Origin: Eulemur rufifrons
Taxonomy: Eukaryota > Chordata > Mammalia > Primates > Lemuridae
Length of the DNA stretch: 64,000 bases
Reading direction: 5' to 3'
Assembly (NCBI RefSeq): GCF_041146395.1
Contig: NW_027182879.1
Coordinates: 658,001-722,000, forward strand
The notes beneath the pieces are model-generated. The model was given only the letters and a program-made list of their open reading frames with translations. It ran no database searches and was not told the origin of the DNA. Shown here one piece after another: positions 1 to 12,420 of this stretch. Position numbers and translations under genes: made by a program. The first letter of the stretch is position 1. Each line of letters starts with the position of its first letter.

Positions 1-550
1 GAAAGCAAGAAGTCTGAGAATTAGATTTAGGGTTAGGATTATGGTTATATTTTGTGATGAAGTTTAGTGTTAGGGTGAGGGCTTAGGGTTAGGGGTTAGA
101 GTTAGGGTCAGGGTTAAAGTTTAGTGTTAGGTTTAATGGTTCCAGTTAGGTTAGAGTTAAGTTTTAGGTTTAGGGTTAAGGTTAGGGGTTATGGTTTGGT
201 ATAGGGTAAGGATTAAGTGTTAGGTTTAGGGTTAAAGATTAAGATTAGGGTTAGGTTTAAGGGTTAGTGTGAGGGTTAATGTTTAGGGTTAAGGTTACTA
301 GTTAGGGTTAGGGTTCAGGGATAGGGTTAAGGGTTCGTGTTAGGTTTAGGGTTAGAGTTATGTGTTATGGTTAGGGTTAGGGGTTAGGGTTAAGTGTAGG
401 GATCATGTTTTGGGTTATGTTTAGGGGTTACATTAGGGCTTAGGTTTATGGCATGGGTTTAGAGTTATTGATGAGCGTTAGGGTTAGGGCTTAGGATTAG
501 ATTTAGGGGTTAGGTTTAGTGTTAGGGCTTAGATTTAGCGGTTAGTTTAT

Positions 551-738
551 GGGCACAGGGCCTGTTTAATCTATGGTGATAGGGGTGTGTACAGGGTCAC
601 TGTAACACCACAGCATCGTACCCTGGGCCTTGGGCCCGGACTGACATGCAGGTTTCAGGTGGAGCCTCATCTCATGCATGGCTTGCCAGTATTTTAGGCT
701 TGCTTAACTCTGAGAATGGAAGAAGTGTGAGAATTACG
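551..738 (+). repeat. B module of the telomere-like satellite
   Basis: Non-telomeric segment running from GGGCACAGGGCCTG through TTTAATCTATGGTGA, a CCCTGGGCCTTGGGCCC stretch, ACATGCAGG and GGCTTGCTTAACTCTGAGAA to a GAGAATTA end. It is the first of eight recognisable B copies. Compared with the A family it shares the CATGCAGGAC, GAGCCTC, GCATGGCATG, GTAGGCTT and ACTCTGAGAA words but differs between them. Confidence 0.85.
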
Positions 739-1489
739 GTTAGGGTTATGGGTTTGAGGTTAGGGGTTAGGGTTAGAGTCAAGGGTAGGGGTGATGGATT
801 AGGGGTTAGGATATGTGTTAGGCTTAGGGGATAAGTGTTAAGGTTGGGTTGTGGGCTAGGCGTAGGTTTAGTGTTGGGGTTAGTGTTAGGGTTAGGGATA
901 GGGGTTAGGGTTAGGGTTAAGGGAGAGGATTAGGGTTAAGGGATAGGATTAGGGTTAAGGTTAGGGTTAGGGTTAGGGGTTAGGTTTAGGGTTATGTGAT
1001 AGGTTTAGGGTTAAGGTTATGTTTAGGGTTCAGGGTTAGGGTTAGCATTAGGGTTTAGGGTTAGTATTAGGGTTAGGTCTAGGCTTTAGAGTGAGAATTA
1101 GTGTTAGGGTTGAGTTAGGGTTAGGTTTAATTGTTAGGATTAGGATCAGGGTTAAGGGTTAGGGGTAGGGCTAGGGGTAGGGTTATTTTTTAGGCATAGG
1201 GTTATGGTTAGTGTTTAGGATTTAGGGTTAGGGTTAGGGTTGTTGGTAGGGTTAAGGTTAGGGTTAGCGGTTTAGAATTAGGGTTAGGGATTAGGTGTTA
1301 CAGTTATGAGTAAATGTTAGGTTTAGAATTATGGAATAGGGCTTGTTATTAAGGAAAGTGTTATGCATTAACTTTAACAAAAGGGGTTAAAGTTAGGATT
1401 ATGGTGAGGTTTTTGTGTGAAGGTGAGCAATAGAGTCAGAGTTATGTATTATGTTCAGGGTTAGCATTATGGGTGAGGGGTAGCATAAA

Positions 1490-1572
1490 GCTTAGGGCAC
1501 TGGCCTGTCTGCACTAGGAGCGGTGTTTAGGAGGCTGTAATTGTCGCTGGGAACCCCTCTGTCATACGCTTT
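1490..1572 (+). repeat. Truncated A module at an inversion boundary
   Basis: Begins with the A-module words CTGTCTGCACTAGG and GATTGTC-like sequence but stops after CATACGCT. The next base run is CCCTAA-like, so module and orientation end at the same point. The same truncation is seen at 9540-9622. Confidence 0.8.
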
Positions 1573-2118
1573 GTAACCCTAAAGCTAAACGCTGACCTTA
1601 ATGCCCAGCACGAACTCTATGCCGTTACCCTAAACCTAAAAACTAACCCTAACCATAACACTTAGCTCTAACCCTAAACTTAACACAAAGCCTGAACCTT
1701 AAGCCCTAACCCTAACTGTAACCCTTAACCCTAATCGTAAGCCTAACTATTAAACCTATCCCTAACTCTTAACCCTAACACTAACCTAACAGCTAACACT
1801 AACCCTAACCCCCTAATGCTAACCTTAACACTGAACCCTAAACCTAACCCTTAACCCTAACACTATCCCTAACCCCAACCCTAACCCTATTCCCTAAGCC
1901 AAAGCGTTAACCCTAATCGTATCCCTTAACCCTAACCCTAACCACTAACCCTAACACTAACACTAACCCCAACACTAAACCTAACCCTAGCCCCTAACCC
2001 CACCCTAACGCCTAACCACTAACCCTAACACTAACCCTAACCCCTAATCCCTCTCCCCTAACACACACTCTAAACTTAACCCTTAACTGCAAACCCCTAA
2101 GCCTACTATAACCCTAAT

Positions 2119-2304
2119 TCTCAGACTTCCTCCATTATCAGAGTTAAGCAAGCCTACAATATAGCCATGCCATGCATGAGATGAGGCTCCCCTTGAGTCC
2201 TGCATGTAGGTCTGGGTCCAGGCGCAGGGTATGATGGAGTGGTGTTGCAGTGATCCTGTCTGCACCCCTGTTACTATAGATTAAAAGGGTCCTGTGCTCT
2301 TAAA
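2119..2304 (-). repeat. B module, inverted
   Basis: Reverse complement of the B family: begins at CTTCCTCCATTATCAGAG and ends at the GGTCCTGTGCTCTTAAAC side. It is the only B copy inside block 2 and has no counterpart in block 4. Confidence 0.8.
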
Positions 2305-2833
2305 CTAACCACTAAATCTAAGCCCTAACACTAACCCTAACCCGTAACTCTAAAACTAAGCCCTGACCCTAATGCCCAACACTGACTCTATACCCTTACC
2401 CTAAACCTAACCCCTAAGCCCAACCATAACCCCAAAAAGTAATCCTAACCGTGAACCCTAAACCTAACCCTAACCCCTAACCCTAACCATAACACTTAAC
2501 TCTAACTCTAAACCTAACATGAACCCTTAATCTTAATCCTAACCCCTAACCCTAACCCTTAACCTTAACACTAAAAGTTAACCCTCACATTGACCCTTAA
2601 CCCTAACTCTAATCCTAATCTTTAACCCTAAACCTAACACTTAAACCTAACCCTGTACCAAAGCCTAACCCCTAACCTTAATCCTAACTCTAAACATTAA
2701 CACTAAACCTAACTGTAACCGGTCAACCTAACACTAACCTTTATCCCTAACCCTAACGTGAACTCCAAAACCTAAGCCCTCACCCTAACACTAATCTTCA
2801 TCCCTTACCTTAACCATAATACGAACCCTATAT

Positions 2834-3038
2834 CTTATTCTCAGAGTACTTGCTTTCTCAGAGATTAGATAGCCTACAGTCCTCTCATGCCATTCATGAA
2901 AGGAGGCTCTGCCACTGTGTCCTGCATGAAACCCAGGTGCCCATACCCAGTGTATGATAGAGTGGGTTCCCGGTGACAATCCCAGCCCCCTAACCCGCCT
3001 GCCTAGTGCACACAAGGCCCATGCCCTAAGCATAAACA
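2834..3038 (-). repeat. A module, inverted (copy 1 of block 2)
   Basis: Reads CTTGCTTTCTCAGAG, CCATTCATGAAAGGAGG, CTGCCACTGTGTCCTGCATG, GAAACCCAGG and ends near TAGTGCACACAAGGCCC. The first hairpin arm differs from other copies (GAGATTAGATAGCC). Confidence 0.85.
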
Positions 3039-3667
3039 CTAACCCTCAACCATAACCCTAACCCTGAACATAACACGTAACCCAGGTCCTATTGCTCATC
3101 TTAACATGTAAACCTCAGCGAAACATTAACTTTAACCCCTTATCCAAACATTAATGCATAACACTTACGCTGAGAACATCCACAATCCGATAATTCTAAC
3201 CCTAACTCCTAGCCATAACCGTAACACCTAATCCCTAACCTTAATTCTAAACCAGTAAACCTAACCTAAACCCTACCAACAACCCTAACCCTAACCCTTA
3301 ACCCTAACACCTAACCCTAACCATAACACTTAATCTAACGCTAAATCCAACACGAACCCTTAACACTAATACCAACTCCTACATCTAACCCTTAACGTTA
3401 ACACTAAACCTTAACCCTCACACTCACCCTTAACCCTAACACTAATCCTAATCTTTTACCCTAAACCTAACACTTAACGCTAGCCCTGTCCCAAACCCTA
3501 ACTGCTAACCTTAATCTTAACCCTAAAACTTAACTCTAAACTTGACTGTAACAGTTAAACCTAACACTAAACTTTAACCCTAACTCTAACCCTAACCCCT
3601 AAACCTAAGCCCTCACCCTAACACTAACCTTCATCGCTAACCCTGACCATAATCCTAACCTTATATC

Positions 3668-3868
3668 TAGTTCTCAGACTTCTTGCTTTCTCAGAGTTTC
3701 GAAAGCCTACAATCCTCCCATGCCATGCATGAAAGGAGGCTCTGCCACTGTGTCCTGCATGAAACCCAGGGGCCCATACCCAGCGTATGATAGATGGGGT
3801 TCCCGGCGACATTCTCAGACCACTAACCCCCCCGCCTAGTGCAGACAGGGCATGTGTGCTAAGCATAA
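3668..3868 (-). repeat. A module, inverted (copy 2 of block 2)
   Basis: Close match to the A family from CTTGCTTTCTCAGAG to GTGCAGACAGGG, with a small internal change GTTTCGAAAGCC in place of GTTTAGAAAGCC. Confidence 0.85.
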
Positions 3869-4602
3869 ACTCTACCCCTCACCCATAACCCTTACCCTGA
3901 ACATAACACCTAACCCTGCTCCTATTGCTCACCTTAAAATGTAAACATTACCGTTACCCTAATTTTAAACCCTTATCCTAATTTTAGTGCGTAACACTTA
4001 CTGTGAGAACAACCCCATCCCTAAATTCTAACCTTGAATCCTAGCCATAACTGTAACACCTAATCCAGAACCCTAATTCTAAACCTCTACCCCTAACCTT
4101 AACCCTACCAACAACACTAACCCTAACCCTAACACCTAACTCTAACCCTTAACCATGATCCTAATCCTAACAAACCTAACCCTAACTCTGAACCCTAAAC
4201 CTAACCCTTATCATAACGCCTAGACCAAAGCCTAGCAATAACCCTAACCCCTAACGCTAACCCTATCCCCTAATGCTAACCCTAACCCTGAACACTAAAC
4301 CTAACCCTAACCCTTAACCTTAACCCTATCACTAAACCCTAACCCTAACACTTACCGATAAACATCACCCTAACCCTAATCCTAACCTTTAACCCTAAAC
4401 CTAACACTTAACCCTAACCCTGTACCAAACCCTAAACCCTAACCTTAACTCTAGCAATAAAACTTAACCATAAACATAACTGTAACCATTAAAACTAATA
4501 CAAACCTTTAACCCTAACTCTAAACCTAACACCTAAACCTAAGCACTCACCCTAACACTAACCTTCATCCCTAACTCTAACCATAATCGTAACCCTAAAT
4601 CT

Positions 4603-4800
4603 AATTCTGAGACTTCTTGCTTTCTCAGAGTTTGAAAAGCCTACAATGCAACGATGCCATTCGTGAAACGAGGCTCTGCCACTGTATCCTTCATGAAACC
4701 CAAGGGCCAATACCTACCATATGATAGAGTGGTTTCCCTGTGACAACTGCAACCCCCTAACCCCCTCGCCTAGTGCAGAAAGGGACCGTGCCCTAATCAT
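4603..4800 (-). repeat. A module, inverted (copy 3 of block 2)
   Basis: A-family words are present throughout. The CATGCCATTC region reads CGATGCCATTCGTGAAACG, and the distal part has GGTTTCCCTGTGACAAC, so this is one of the more diverged copies. Confidence 0.8.
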
Positions 4801-5617
4801 AAACCCTACCCCTCACCCATAACCTTAACCCTGAACATAACACCTAACCCTGATCCTATTGCTCCTTTTAACATGTAAATATCACCGTAACCCTAACTTG
4901 AACGTCTTATCCTAACGTTAATGCATAACACTTACCTTGAGAACAATCCCTATCCCCTAATTCTAAAACTAACTCATAGCCATAACGATAACACCTAATC
5001 TGTAACCCTAATTCTAAACTGCTAAACCTAACCTTAACCCTAGCAACAACCCTAACACTAACCCTAACCCTAACCAATAATTCTAATCCTATGCCTAAAA
5101 CTAACCCTAACCCTTAAACCTTAACCCTAAACCTAACACCTAACACCAACCATAACACTTAACTCTAATGGTAAACCTAACATGAACCCTTAACCCTAAC
5201 ACCTAACCCTAACCCTTAACATTAACCCTTACTGTTACCCCTCACACTAACCCTTAAACCTCACCCTAATCCTAATCTTTAACCATAAACCTAACACTGA
5301 AACCTAACCCTGTACCAAACCCTAACACCTAAACTTAACCCTCACCTTAAAACTTACCCATAAACCTAACTGTAACCCTTACACCTAACACTAATCTTTA
5401 ACCCTAACTATAACCCTAAGGCCTCACCCTAAAACTAACCTTCATACCTAACCCTAACCGTAATCCTAACCCTAAAAGGTAACCTTAAACCTAAATGTAA
5501 CCGGTCAAGCTAACACTAACATTTTACCCTAAACCTAACCATAATCCCTAACTCTAAGCCCTCATCCTAACACTAACATTCATAGCTAACCCTAACCATA
5601 ATCCTAACCCTAAATCT

Positions 5618-5818
5618 AATTCTCAGACATCTTGCTTTCTCAGAGTTTAGAAAGCCTACAATCCTGCCATACCATGCGTGAAAAGTGGGTTTGCCACTGT
5701 GTCCTGCATGAAACCCAGGGGCCCATACCAAGCAAATGATATAGTGTGTTCCTTGCAACAATCCCAGCCCCCTAAACCCCCAGCCTGGTGCAGACAGGGC
5801 CCATGCCCTAAGCATAAA
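5618..5818 (-). repeat. A module, inverted (copy 4 of block 2)
   Basis: A-family sequence with GTGAAAAGTGGGTTTGCC in the middle where most copies have GAAAGGAGGCTCTGCC. A short + strand open frame at 5678-5893 crosses the module and is a by-product. Confidence 0.8.
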
Positions 5819-6463
5819 CACTACCCCTCACCCATAACCCTAACCCTGAAAATAACACCTAACCCTTATCCTATTGCTGATCTTAACATGTAAACCCCAC
5901 CGTAACCCTAACTTTAATCCCTTATCCAAACGTTAATGCATAACACTTATGCTAAGAACAAACCCTCTCACATGATTCTAACCCTAACTCCTAGCCATAA
6001 CCGTAACACCTAATCCCTAACCCTGATTCTAAACCACTAACCCTAACCTTAACCCTACCAACAACCTTAACACTAACCCTAACCCCTCATCCTAACCCTA
6101 CACCTAAAAATAACCCTAACCCTTAACACTTAACCATAACCCTAAAACCATAAATCCAACACAAACCCTTAACCCTAACCCTAAACACTAACCATAACAC
6201 TTAATATTAACACTAACCGTTAACCCTCACATTAACGCTTAACCCTAACCCTAATCCTAATTTTGAACCCTAATGCTAAGTCTTAACCCTAACCCTGTAC
6301 CAAACCCTAACCCCTAATGTTAACCCTAACCTTAAGCCTTAACCCTAAACCTAACTGTAATCGTTAAAACTAACACTGTACTTTAACCTGAATTCTAATC
6401 CTAAGCCCTCACCTACGACTAAACTTCATCACTAACCCTAACCATAGTGCTAACCCTAAATCT

Positions 6464-6662
6464 AATTCTCAGACTTCTTGCTTTCTCAGAGTTTAGAAAG
6501 CCTACAATCCTCCCATGCCATGCGTGAAAGGAGGCTCAGCTACTGTGTTCTGCCTGAAACCCAGGGGCCCATAACCAGCATACGATAGAGTGGGTTCCCG
6601 GAGACAATCCCAGCCTCCTAATCCCCCCGCCTAGTGCAGACAGGGCCCTTGTACTAAGCATA
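6464..6662 (-). repeat. A module, inverted (copy 5 of block 2)
   Basis: A-family copy that together with its right flank (to about 7015) closely resembles 11679-12235: both have CAACTCTGATCCCATTG or a near form, CTACCAGCC/CTACTAGCC and CTCAACCGGTAACC. It is therefore the left member of a duplicated block. Confidence 0.85.
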
Positions 6663-7015
6663 AAAACTACCCCTAATCCATAACTATAACCCTGAGCATA
6701 ACACCCAACTCTGATCCCATTGCTCATCTTAACATGTAAACCTCACCATAACCCTAGCTTTAACCCCTTATCCTAATGTTAATGCATAACACTTACCCTG
6801 AGAACACCCCTATCTCATAATTCTAACTTTAACTACCAGCCATAACTGTAATACCTAATTCCTAATTCTCAACCGGTAACCCTAACCTTAACCTTACCAA
6901 CAACACTAACACTAACAATAACCCTAACCACTTATCTTAACCTAAAAATAGTCTATGCCTAAAAATATCCCTAACCCTTAACCCTTAACCCTAACCTCTA
7001 AACCTAACCAAAAAT

Positions 7016-7200
7016 TGGCCCTGTCTGCACTAGGCAGGGAGGTTAGGGGCTGCGATTGTCACTGGCAACCCACTCTATTGTACGCTGGGTATGGGCCCCT
7101 GGTTTCATGCAGGACACAGTGGCAGAGCCTCCTTTCACGAATGGCATGAGAGGACTGTAGGCTTTCTAAACTCTGAGAAAGGAAGAAGTCTGAGAATTAG
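7016..7200 (+). repeat. A module starting exactly at an inversion boundary
   Basis: The CCCTAA block ends in AACCTAACCAAAAATTGG and the module starts immediately with CCCTGTCTGCACTAGGC. A complete A module follows, ending GTCTGAGAATTAG. The same arrangement occurs at 12236. Confidence 0.85.
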
Positions 7201-7885
7201 ATTTAGTGTTACGATTATGGTTACTGTTAGGGATGAAGGTTAGTGTTAGGGTGAGGGCTTAGGGTTAGGGGTTATGGTTATGGTTATGGTTAAAGGTTAG
7301 TGTTAGGTTTAATGGTTACAGTTAGGTTTAGGGTTAAGGTTTAGTGTTAGTGTTAAGGTTAGGGTTTAGGGTTTGGTACAGGGTTAGGGTTAAGTGTTAG
7401 GTTTAGGGTTAAAGATTAGGATTAGGGTTAGGGTTAAGGGTTAGTGTGAGGATTAATGGTTAGGGTTAACATTAAAGGATGGTGTTAGGGGTTAGGGTTA
7501 GGATTAAGGGTTCGTTTTAGGTTTAGGGTTAGAGTTAAGTGTTATGGTTAGGGTTAGGCATTAGGGTTAGGGTTAAAGGTTAAGGGTTATGGTTATTTTT
7601 AGACATAGGGTTAGGATTAGGGTTAGGGTTAGGGGTGTTGGTAGGGTTAAGGTTAGGGTTAGCGGTTTAGAATTATCGTTAGGGTTCAGGTGTTACGGTT
7701 TTGGCTAGGAGTTAGGGATAGAATTAGGGATGGGGTGGTTCACAGGGTAAGTGTTATGCATTAGCATTAGGATAAGGGGTTAAAATTAGGGTTATGGTGA
7801 GGTTTATGTTTTAGTGTGAGCAAGAGGATCAGGGTTAGGTGTTTTGCTCAGGGTTAGGGTTATGGATGAGGGTTAGCATTTATGC

Positions 7886-8080
7886 TTAGGGCATGGGCCC
7901 TGTCTGCATTAGGCGGGGGGGTAAGAGGTCTGCGATTGTCCCTGGGACCACACTCTAATATGCACTGGTATGGGCCCCTAGTTTTCATGCAGGACACAGT
8001 GGCACAGCCTCCTTTCACTCATGGCATGGGAGGAATGTAGGCTTTCTGAACTCCGAGAAAGCAAGAAGCTTGAGAATTAG
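7886..8080 (+). repeat. A module
   Basis: Complete copy from TGCTTAGGGCATGGGCCC to GCTTGAGAATTAG. The central part carries ACCACACTCTAATATGC and the end has CTCCGAGAAAGC. Confidence 0.85.
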
Positions 8081-8594
8081 ATTTAGGGTTAGGATTATGG
8101 TTATGGTTATGGATCAAGGTTAGTTTTAGGGTGAGGGCTTAGTTTTAGGGGTTAGAGTTAGAGTTAGTATTAAATGTTAGCGTTAGTTTTATCGGTTACA
8201 GTTAGGTTTAGGGTTAAGTTTTAGGGTTAGGGTGAAGGTTAGGCGTTAGGGTTTGGTATAGTGTTAGGGTTAAGTGTTAGGTTCAGGCCTAAAGATTAGG
8301 ATTAGGGTTAGGGTTAAGGGTTAGTGTGAGGGTTAACCGTTAGGTTTAAGGTTTACGGTTAGGGTTCCTGGGCACATATAGGGTTAAAGTTTCGTGTTAT
8401 GTTCAGGGTTAGAGTTAACTGTTATGATTAGGGTTAGGGGTTAGGGTTAGGTTTAGGGTTTATGTTTAGGGTAATTTTTAGGGGTTAGGTTTAGAACATG
8501 GGTTTAGAGTTAGTGTTGGGTGTTAGGGTCAGGGCTTGGGTTTAGAGTTAGTTGTTAGGGTTAATGTTTGGGCTTAGATTTAGATGTTAGTTTA

Positions 8595-8780
8595 AGGGCA
8601 CCGGGCCTGTTTAATCTATGATGAGAGGGGTGCGGCCAGGGTCACCGTGACACCACACCATCGTACCCTGGGCCTTCGGCCCAGACCTACATGCAGGACT
8701 CAGGCAGAATCTCATCTGACGCATTGCTTGGCTGTATTTTAGGCTTGCTTAACTCAGAGAAAGGAAGAAGTGTGAGAATT
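8595..8780 (+). repeat. B module
   Basis: Runs from GGGCACCGGGCCTG through TTTAATCTATGATGAGAGG to AAGTGTGAGAATTAG. It is the counterpart of the B module at 551-738. Confidence 0.85.
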
Positions 8781-9539
8781 AGGGTTAGGGTTAGGGGTTT
8801 GTCGTTAAGGGTCAGGGTTACAGTGAGGGTTCAGGTTTAGGGATTAGGGGTTAGGGTAAGTGTTATGGTTAGGGCTTAAGTGTTAGAGTTGGGGTTGGGG
8901 CTTGGCTTAGGTTTAGGAATGGTTAGGGTTAGGGTTAGGGATAGGGGTTAGGGTTAGGGTTAAGGGATAGGATTAGGGTTAAGGGTTAGGGTTAAGTGTT
9001 AGCGTTAGGGTTAAGGGTTAGGGTTATGGGATAGGGTTAGGATTAGGGTTAGGTTGAGGGTTCAGGGTTAGGGTTAGCATTAGGGTCTAGGGTTAGTATT
9101 AAGGTTAGGCTAGGCATTAGGGTAAGGGTTATTGTTAGGGTTAAGAATTAGGGTTAGGTTTAATTGTTAGGATTAGGATCAGGGTTAAGGGTTAGGGTTA
9201 GGGTTACTTTTAGGGGTTAGGTTTAGGGTTAAGTGTTAAGGGTTAGGCTTATTTGTCGGTGTAGGGTTAGGATGAAGGTTTAGGGTTAGGGATAGTGTTA
9301 GGGTTGTTGGCAGGGTTAAGTTTAGGTTTAGAGGTTTAGAATTACGATTCGGGATAAAGTACTACACTTATGGCTAGAATTATACGATAGGGGTTGTTAT
9401 CAGGGTAAGTGTTATGCATTAACGTTAGGATAATCGGTTAAAGTTAGGGTTCCGGTCAGGTTTACATGTGAAGATGAGCAATAGGATCAGAGTTAGGCGT
9501 TGTGTTCAGGGTTAGCATTATGGGTGAGGGGTAGTGTTT

Positions 9540-9622
9540 ATGCTTAGGGCTCGGGCCCTGTCTGTAAGAGGAGGGGGGTTTAGGGGGCTGGGATTGTCAC
9601 CGGGAACCTACTTTATCATACG
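9540..9622 (+). repeat. Truncated A module at an inversion boundary
   Basis: A module cut after CATACGCTGTGT, where CCCTAA-like sequence begins. It matches 1490-1572 in both cut point and following bases. Confidence 0.8.
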
Positions 9623-10101
9623 CTGTGTAACCCTAAACCTAAACCCTGACCATAACGCCCAACACTAACTATAACCCCTTACCTTAAACATAACCCCTAA
9701 GCCCAACACTAACCCCTAAAAGTAACCCTAACAATGAACCCTAAACCTAGCTTTAACCCCTAACCATAACCATAACACTTAACTCTAACACTAAACCTAA
9801 CACAAACACTTAATCCTAACCCTAAACCCTAACACTTACCCTTAACCTTAACCCTAACCATTAACCCTCACAATAACCATTTACCCTAATCCTAATCTTT
9901 AACCCTAAACCTAACACTTAAACCTAAACCTGTACCAAACCCTAACCCCTAACCTTAACGCTAAGCCTAAACCTTAACCCTAAACCCAAATGTAACCGTT
10001 AAAACTAACACTAACCTTTAACCCTAAACCTATCCCTACACCCTCACCCTAAAACTAACCTTGATCCTTAATCGTTACCCTAATCCTAACCCTAAATCTA
10101 A

Positions 10102-10295
10102 TGCTCTGAGTTGTTGCTTTCTCAGAGTTTAGAAAGGCTACAATCTTCCCATGCCACGTGTGAAAAGAGGATCTGCTACTGTGTCCTGCATGAAACCCAG
10201 GGAACCATACCGAGTGTACGATAGAGTGGGTTCCCAGCGACAATCGCAGACCCCTAACCCCCCGCCTAGTGCAGACAGGGACCGTGCCCTAAGCA
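10102..10295 (-). repeat. A module, inverted (copy 1 of block 4)
   Basis: Starts at CTGAGTTGTTGCTTTCTCAG and ends near TAGTGCAGACAGGGACC. It carries GTGAAAAGAGGATCTGC where most copies have GAAAGGAGGCTCTGC. Confidence 0.85.
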
Positions 10296-10796
10296 TAAAC
10301 TCTACCCCTCACCCATAACCCTAACCCTAAACATAGCACCTAACCCTAATCCTATTGCTCACCTTAAAATGTAAACCTCACCATAACCTTAACTTTAACC
10401 CCTTATCCTAACATTAGTGCATAATGCTTATCGTGAGAACAAACCCTATCCCTTAATTCTTACCCTAACTCCTAGACATAAGTGTAATACCAAATCCTGA
10501 ACCCTAATTATAAATCTCTAAACCTAACCTTAACCCCACCAACAACCCTAACCTTAACCCCTAATGCTAACCCTACACCTATGAATAACCCTATCCCTTG
10601 ACACATAGCCCTAATCATAACCCCTAACCCTAACCATAAACCTAAGCATAAACTCTACCCCTCCCCCATAATCCTGACCCTGAACATAACACCTAACCCT
10701 GATTCTATTGCTCATATTAACATGTAAACATCACCCTAACTCTAACTTTAACCCCTTGTCCTAACGTTAATGCATAGCACTTACCCTGAGAACAAA

Positions 10797-10813
10797 TCAT
10801 ATCCCATAATTCT
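10797..10813. repeat. Target-site duplication of the Alu, left copy
   Basis: The 17-base word TCATATCCCATAATTCT occurs directly before the Alu poly-T and again at 11148-11164 directly after the other end. A perfect 17-base duplication is the expected mark of L1-driven insertion. Confidence 0.95.
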
Positions 10814-11175
<362 letters not shown>

Positions 11176-11678
11176 CTAGACATAACCATAACACCTAATC
11201 CCTACCCCAAATTCTAAACCGCTAACCCTAACTTTAACCCTACCAACAACCCTAACACTAAACCTAACTTTAACCCCTAAACCTAAACCTACACCTAAAA
11301 ATAACCCTAACCCTTAACCCTAACCCTAACACTTAAAACTAACCATAACTCTTAACTCTAACCCTAAACCTAACATGATCCCTTAAACCTAAAACTAAAC
11401 ACTACCCTAACCCTTAACTTTAACCCTAACTTTTAACCCTCACACGAACCCTTAACCCTAACCCTAGTCCTAATCTTTAACCCTGAACCTAACAATTAAC
11501 CCTAACCCTGTACCAAACCCTAACACCTAACCTTAACCCTAAACCTAAACCTAACCATAACCGTTAAAATTAACACTAAGCTTTAACCCTAACCCTAACC
11601 CTAACCCCTAACCCTACGCCCTCACTCTAACACTAACCTTCACTTCTAACCCTAACCATAATCCTAACCCTAAATCTA

Positions 11679-11880
11679 ATTCTCAGACTTCTTGCTTTCT
11701 CAGAGTTTAGAAAGCCTACAATCCTCCCATGCCATGCATGAAAGGAGGCTCTGCTACTGTGTTCTTCATGAAACCCAGGGGCCCATACCCAGCATACGAT
11801 AGAGTGGGTTCCCAGAGACAATCCCAGCCACCTAATCCCCCCACCTAGTGCAGACAGGGCCCTTGCCCTAAGCATAAACA
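11679..11880 (-). repeat. A module, inverted (copy 2 of block 4)
   Basis: A-family copy with CTGCTACTGTGTTCTTCATG. It is the counterpart of 6464-6662. The 84-codon frame on the minus strand is a by-product of the module. Confidence 0.85.
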
Positions 11881-12235
11881 CTACCACTCACCCATAACCC
11901 TAACCCTGAACATAACACCTAACTCTGATCCCATTGGTCATCTTAACATGTAAACCTCACCATAACCCTAACTTTAACCCCTTATCCTAATGTCAATGCG
12001 TAACACTTACCCTGAGAACACCCCTATTCCATAATTCTAACCCTAACTACTAGCCATAACTGTAATACCTAATTCCTAACCCTAATTCTCAACCGGTAAC
12101 CCTAACCTTAATCCTACCAGCAACACTAACACTAACAATAACCGTAACCCCTAATCCTAACCTAAAAATAACCTATGCCTAAAAATAACCCCAACCCTTA
12201 AACCGTAACCCTAACCCCTAAACCTAACCATAAAT

Positions 12236-12420
12236 CGGCACTGTCTGCACTAGGCGGGGGGTTAGGTGGCTGAGATTGTCACCGGGAACCCATTCTATTG
12301 TACGCTGGGTATCGATCCCTGGGTTTCATGCAGGATACAGTAGCAAAGCCTCCTTTCACACATGGCATGGGAGGTTTGTAAGCTTTCTAAACTCTGAGAA
12401 AGCAAGAAGTCTGAAAATTA
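12236..12420 (+). repeat. A module at an inversion boundary
   Basis: Begins directly after AACCTAACCATAAATCGG with CACTGTCTGCACTAGGC, the same boundary as at 7016. Two C-to-T or G-to-A type changes near its end (GTCTGAAAATTAAAATTAG) separate it from the 7016 copy. Confidence 0.85.

Larger units (their letters stand above)
1..1572 (+). repeat. Degenerate telomere-like satellite, block 1 (TTAGGG strand on +)
   Basis: Almost every 6-9 bases hold GTTAGGG, GGGTTAGG or a one-base variant, but perfect tandem TTAGGG never exceeds a few units, so this is a diverged interstitial satellite and not a functional telomere. The window opens inside the tail of an A module (1-22). A complete B module lies at 551-738 and a truncated A module at 1490-1572 closes the block. 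The 62-codon open frame at 646-834 lies in B module plus repeat and has no coding character. No other gene or RNA is visible. Confidence 0.9.
1573..7015 (-). repeat. Degenerate telomere-like satellite, block 2 (CCCTAA on +)
   Basis: CCCTAA-like repeat of 5.4 kb containing one inverted B module and five inverted A modules. Successive A modules start about 834, 935, 1015 and 846 bases apart, so the working unit is 0.85-1.0 kb. Between modules the same telomere-like phrases recur in the same order: CCTATTGCTCA, AACATGTAAACC, CCCCTTATCC, GCATAACACTTAC, GAGAACAA and CTACCAACAACC. This shows that each unit is a true higher-order repeat and not random telomeric decay. Confidence 0.9.
7016..9622 (+). 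repeat. Degenerate telomere-like satellite, block 3 (TTAGGG strand on +)
   Basis: TTAGGG-like block with complete A modules at 7016-7200 and 7886-8080, a B module at 8595-8780 and the truncated A module 9540-9622 at its right edge. From 8058 on, it parallels 1-1572 at an offset of about 8.05 kb: A tail, B module, truncated A, orientation switch. Confidence 0.9.
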
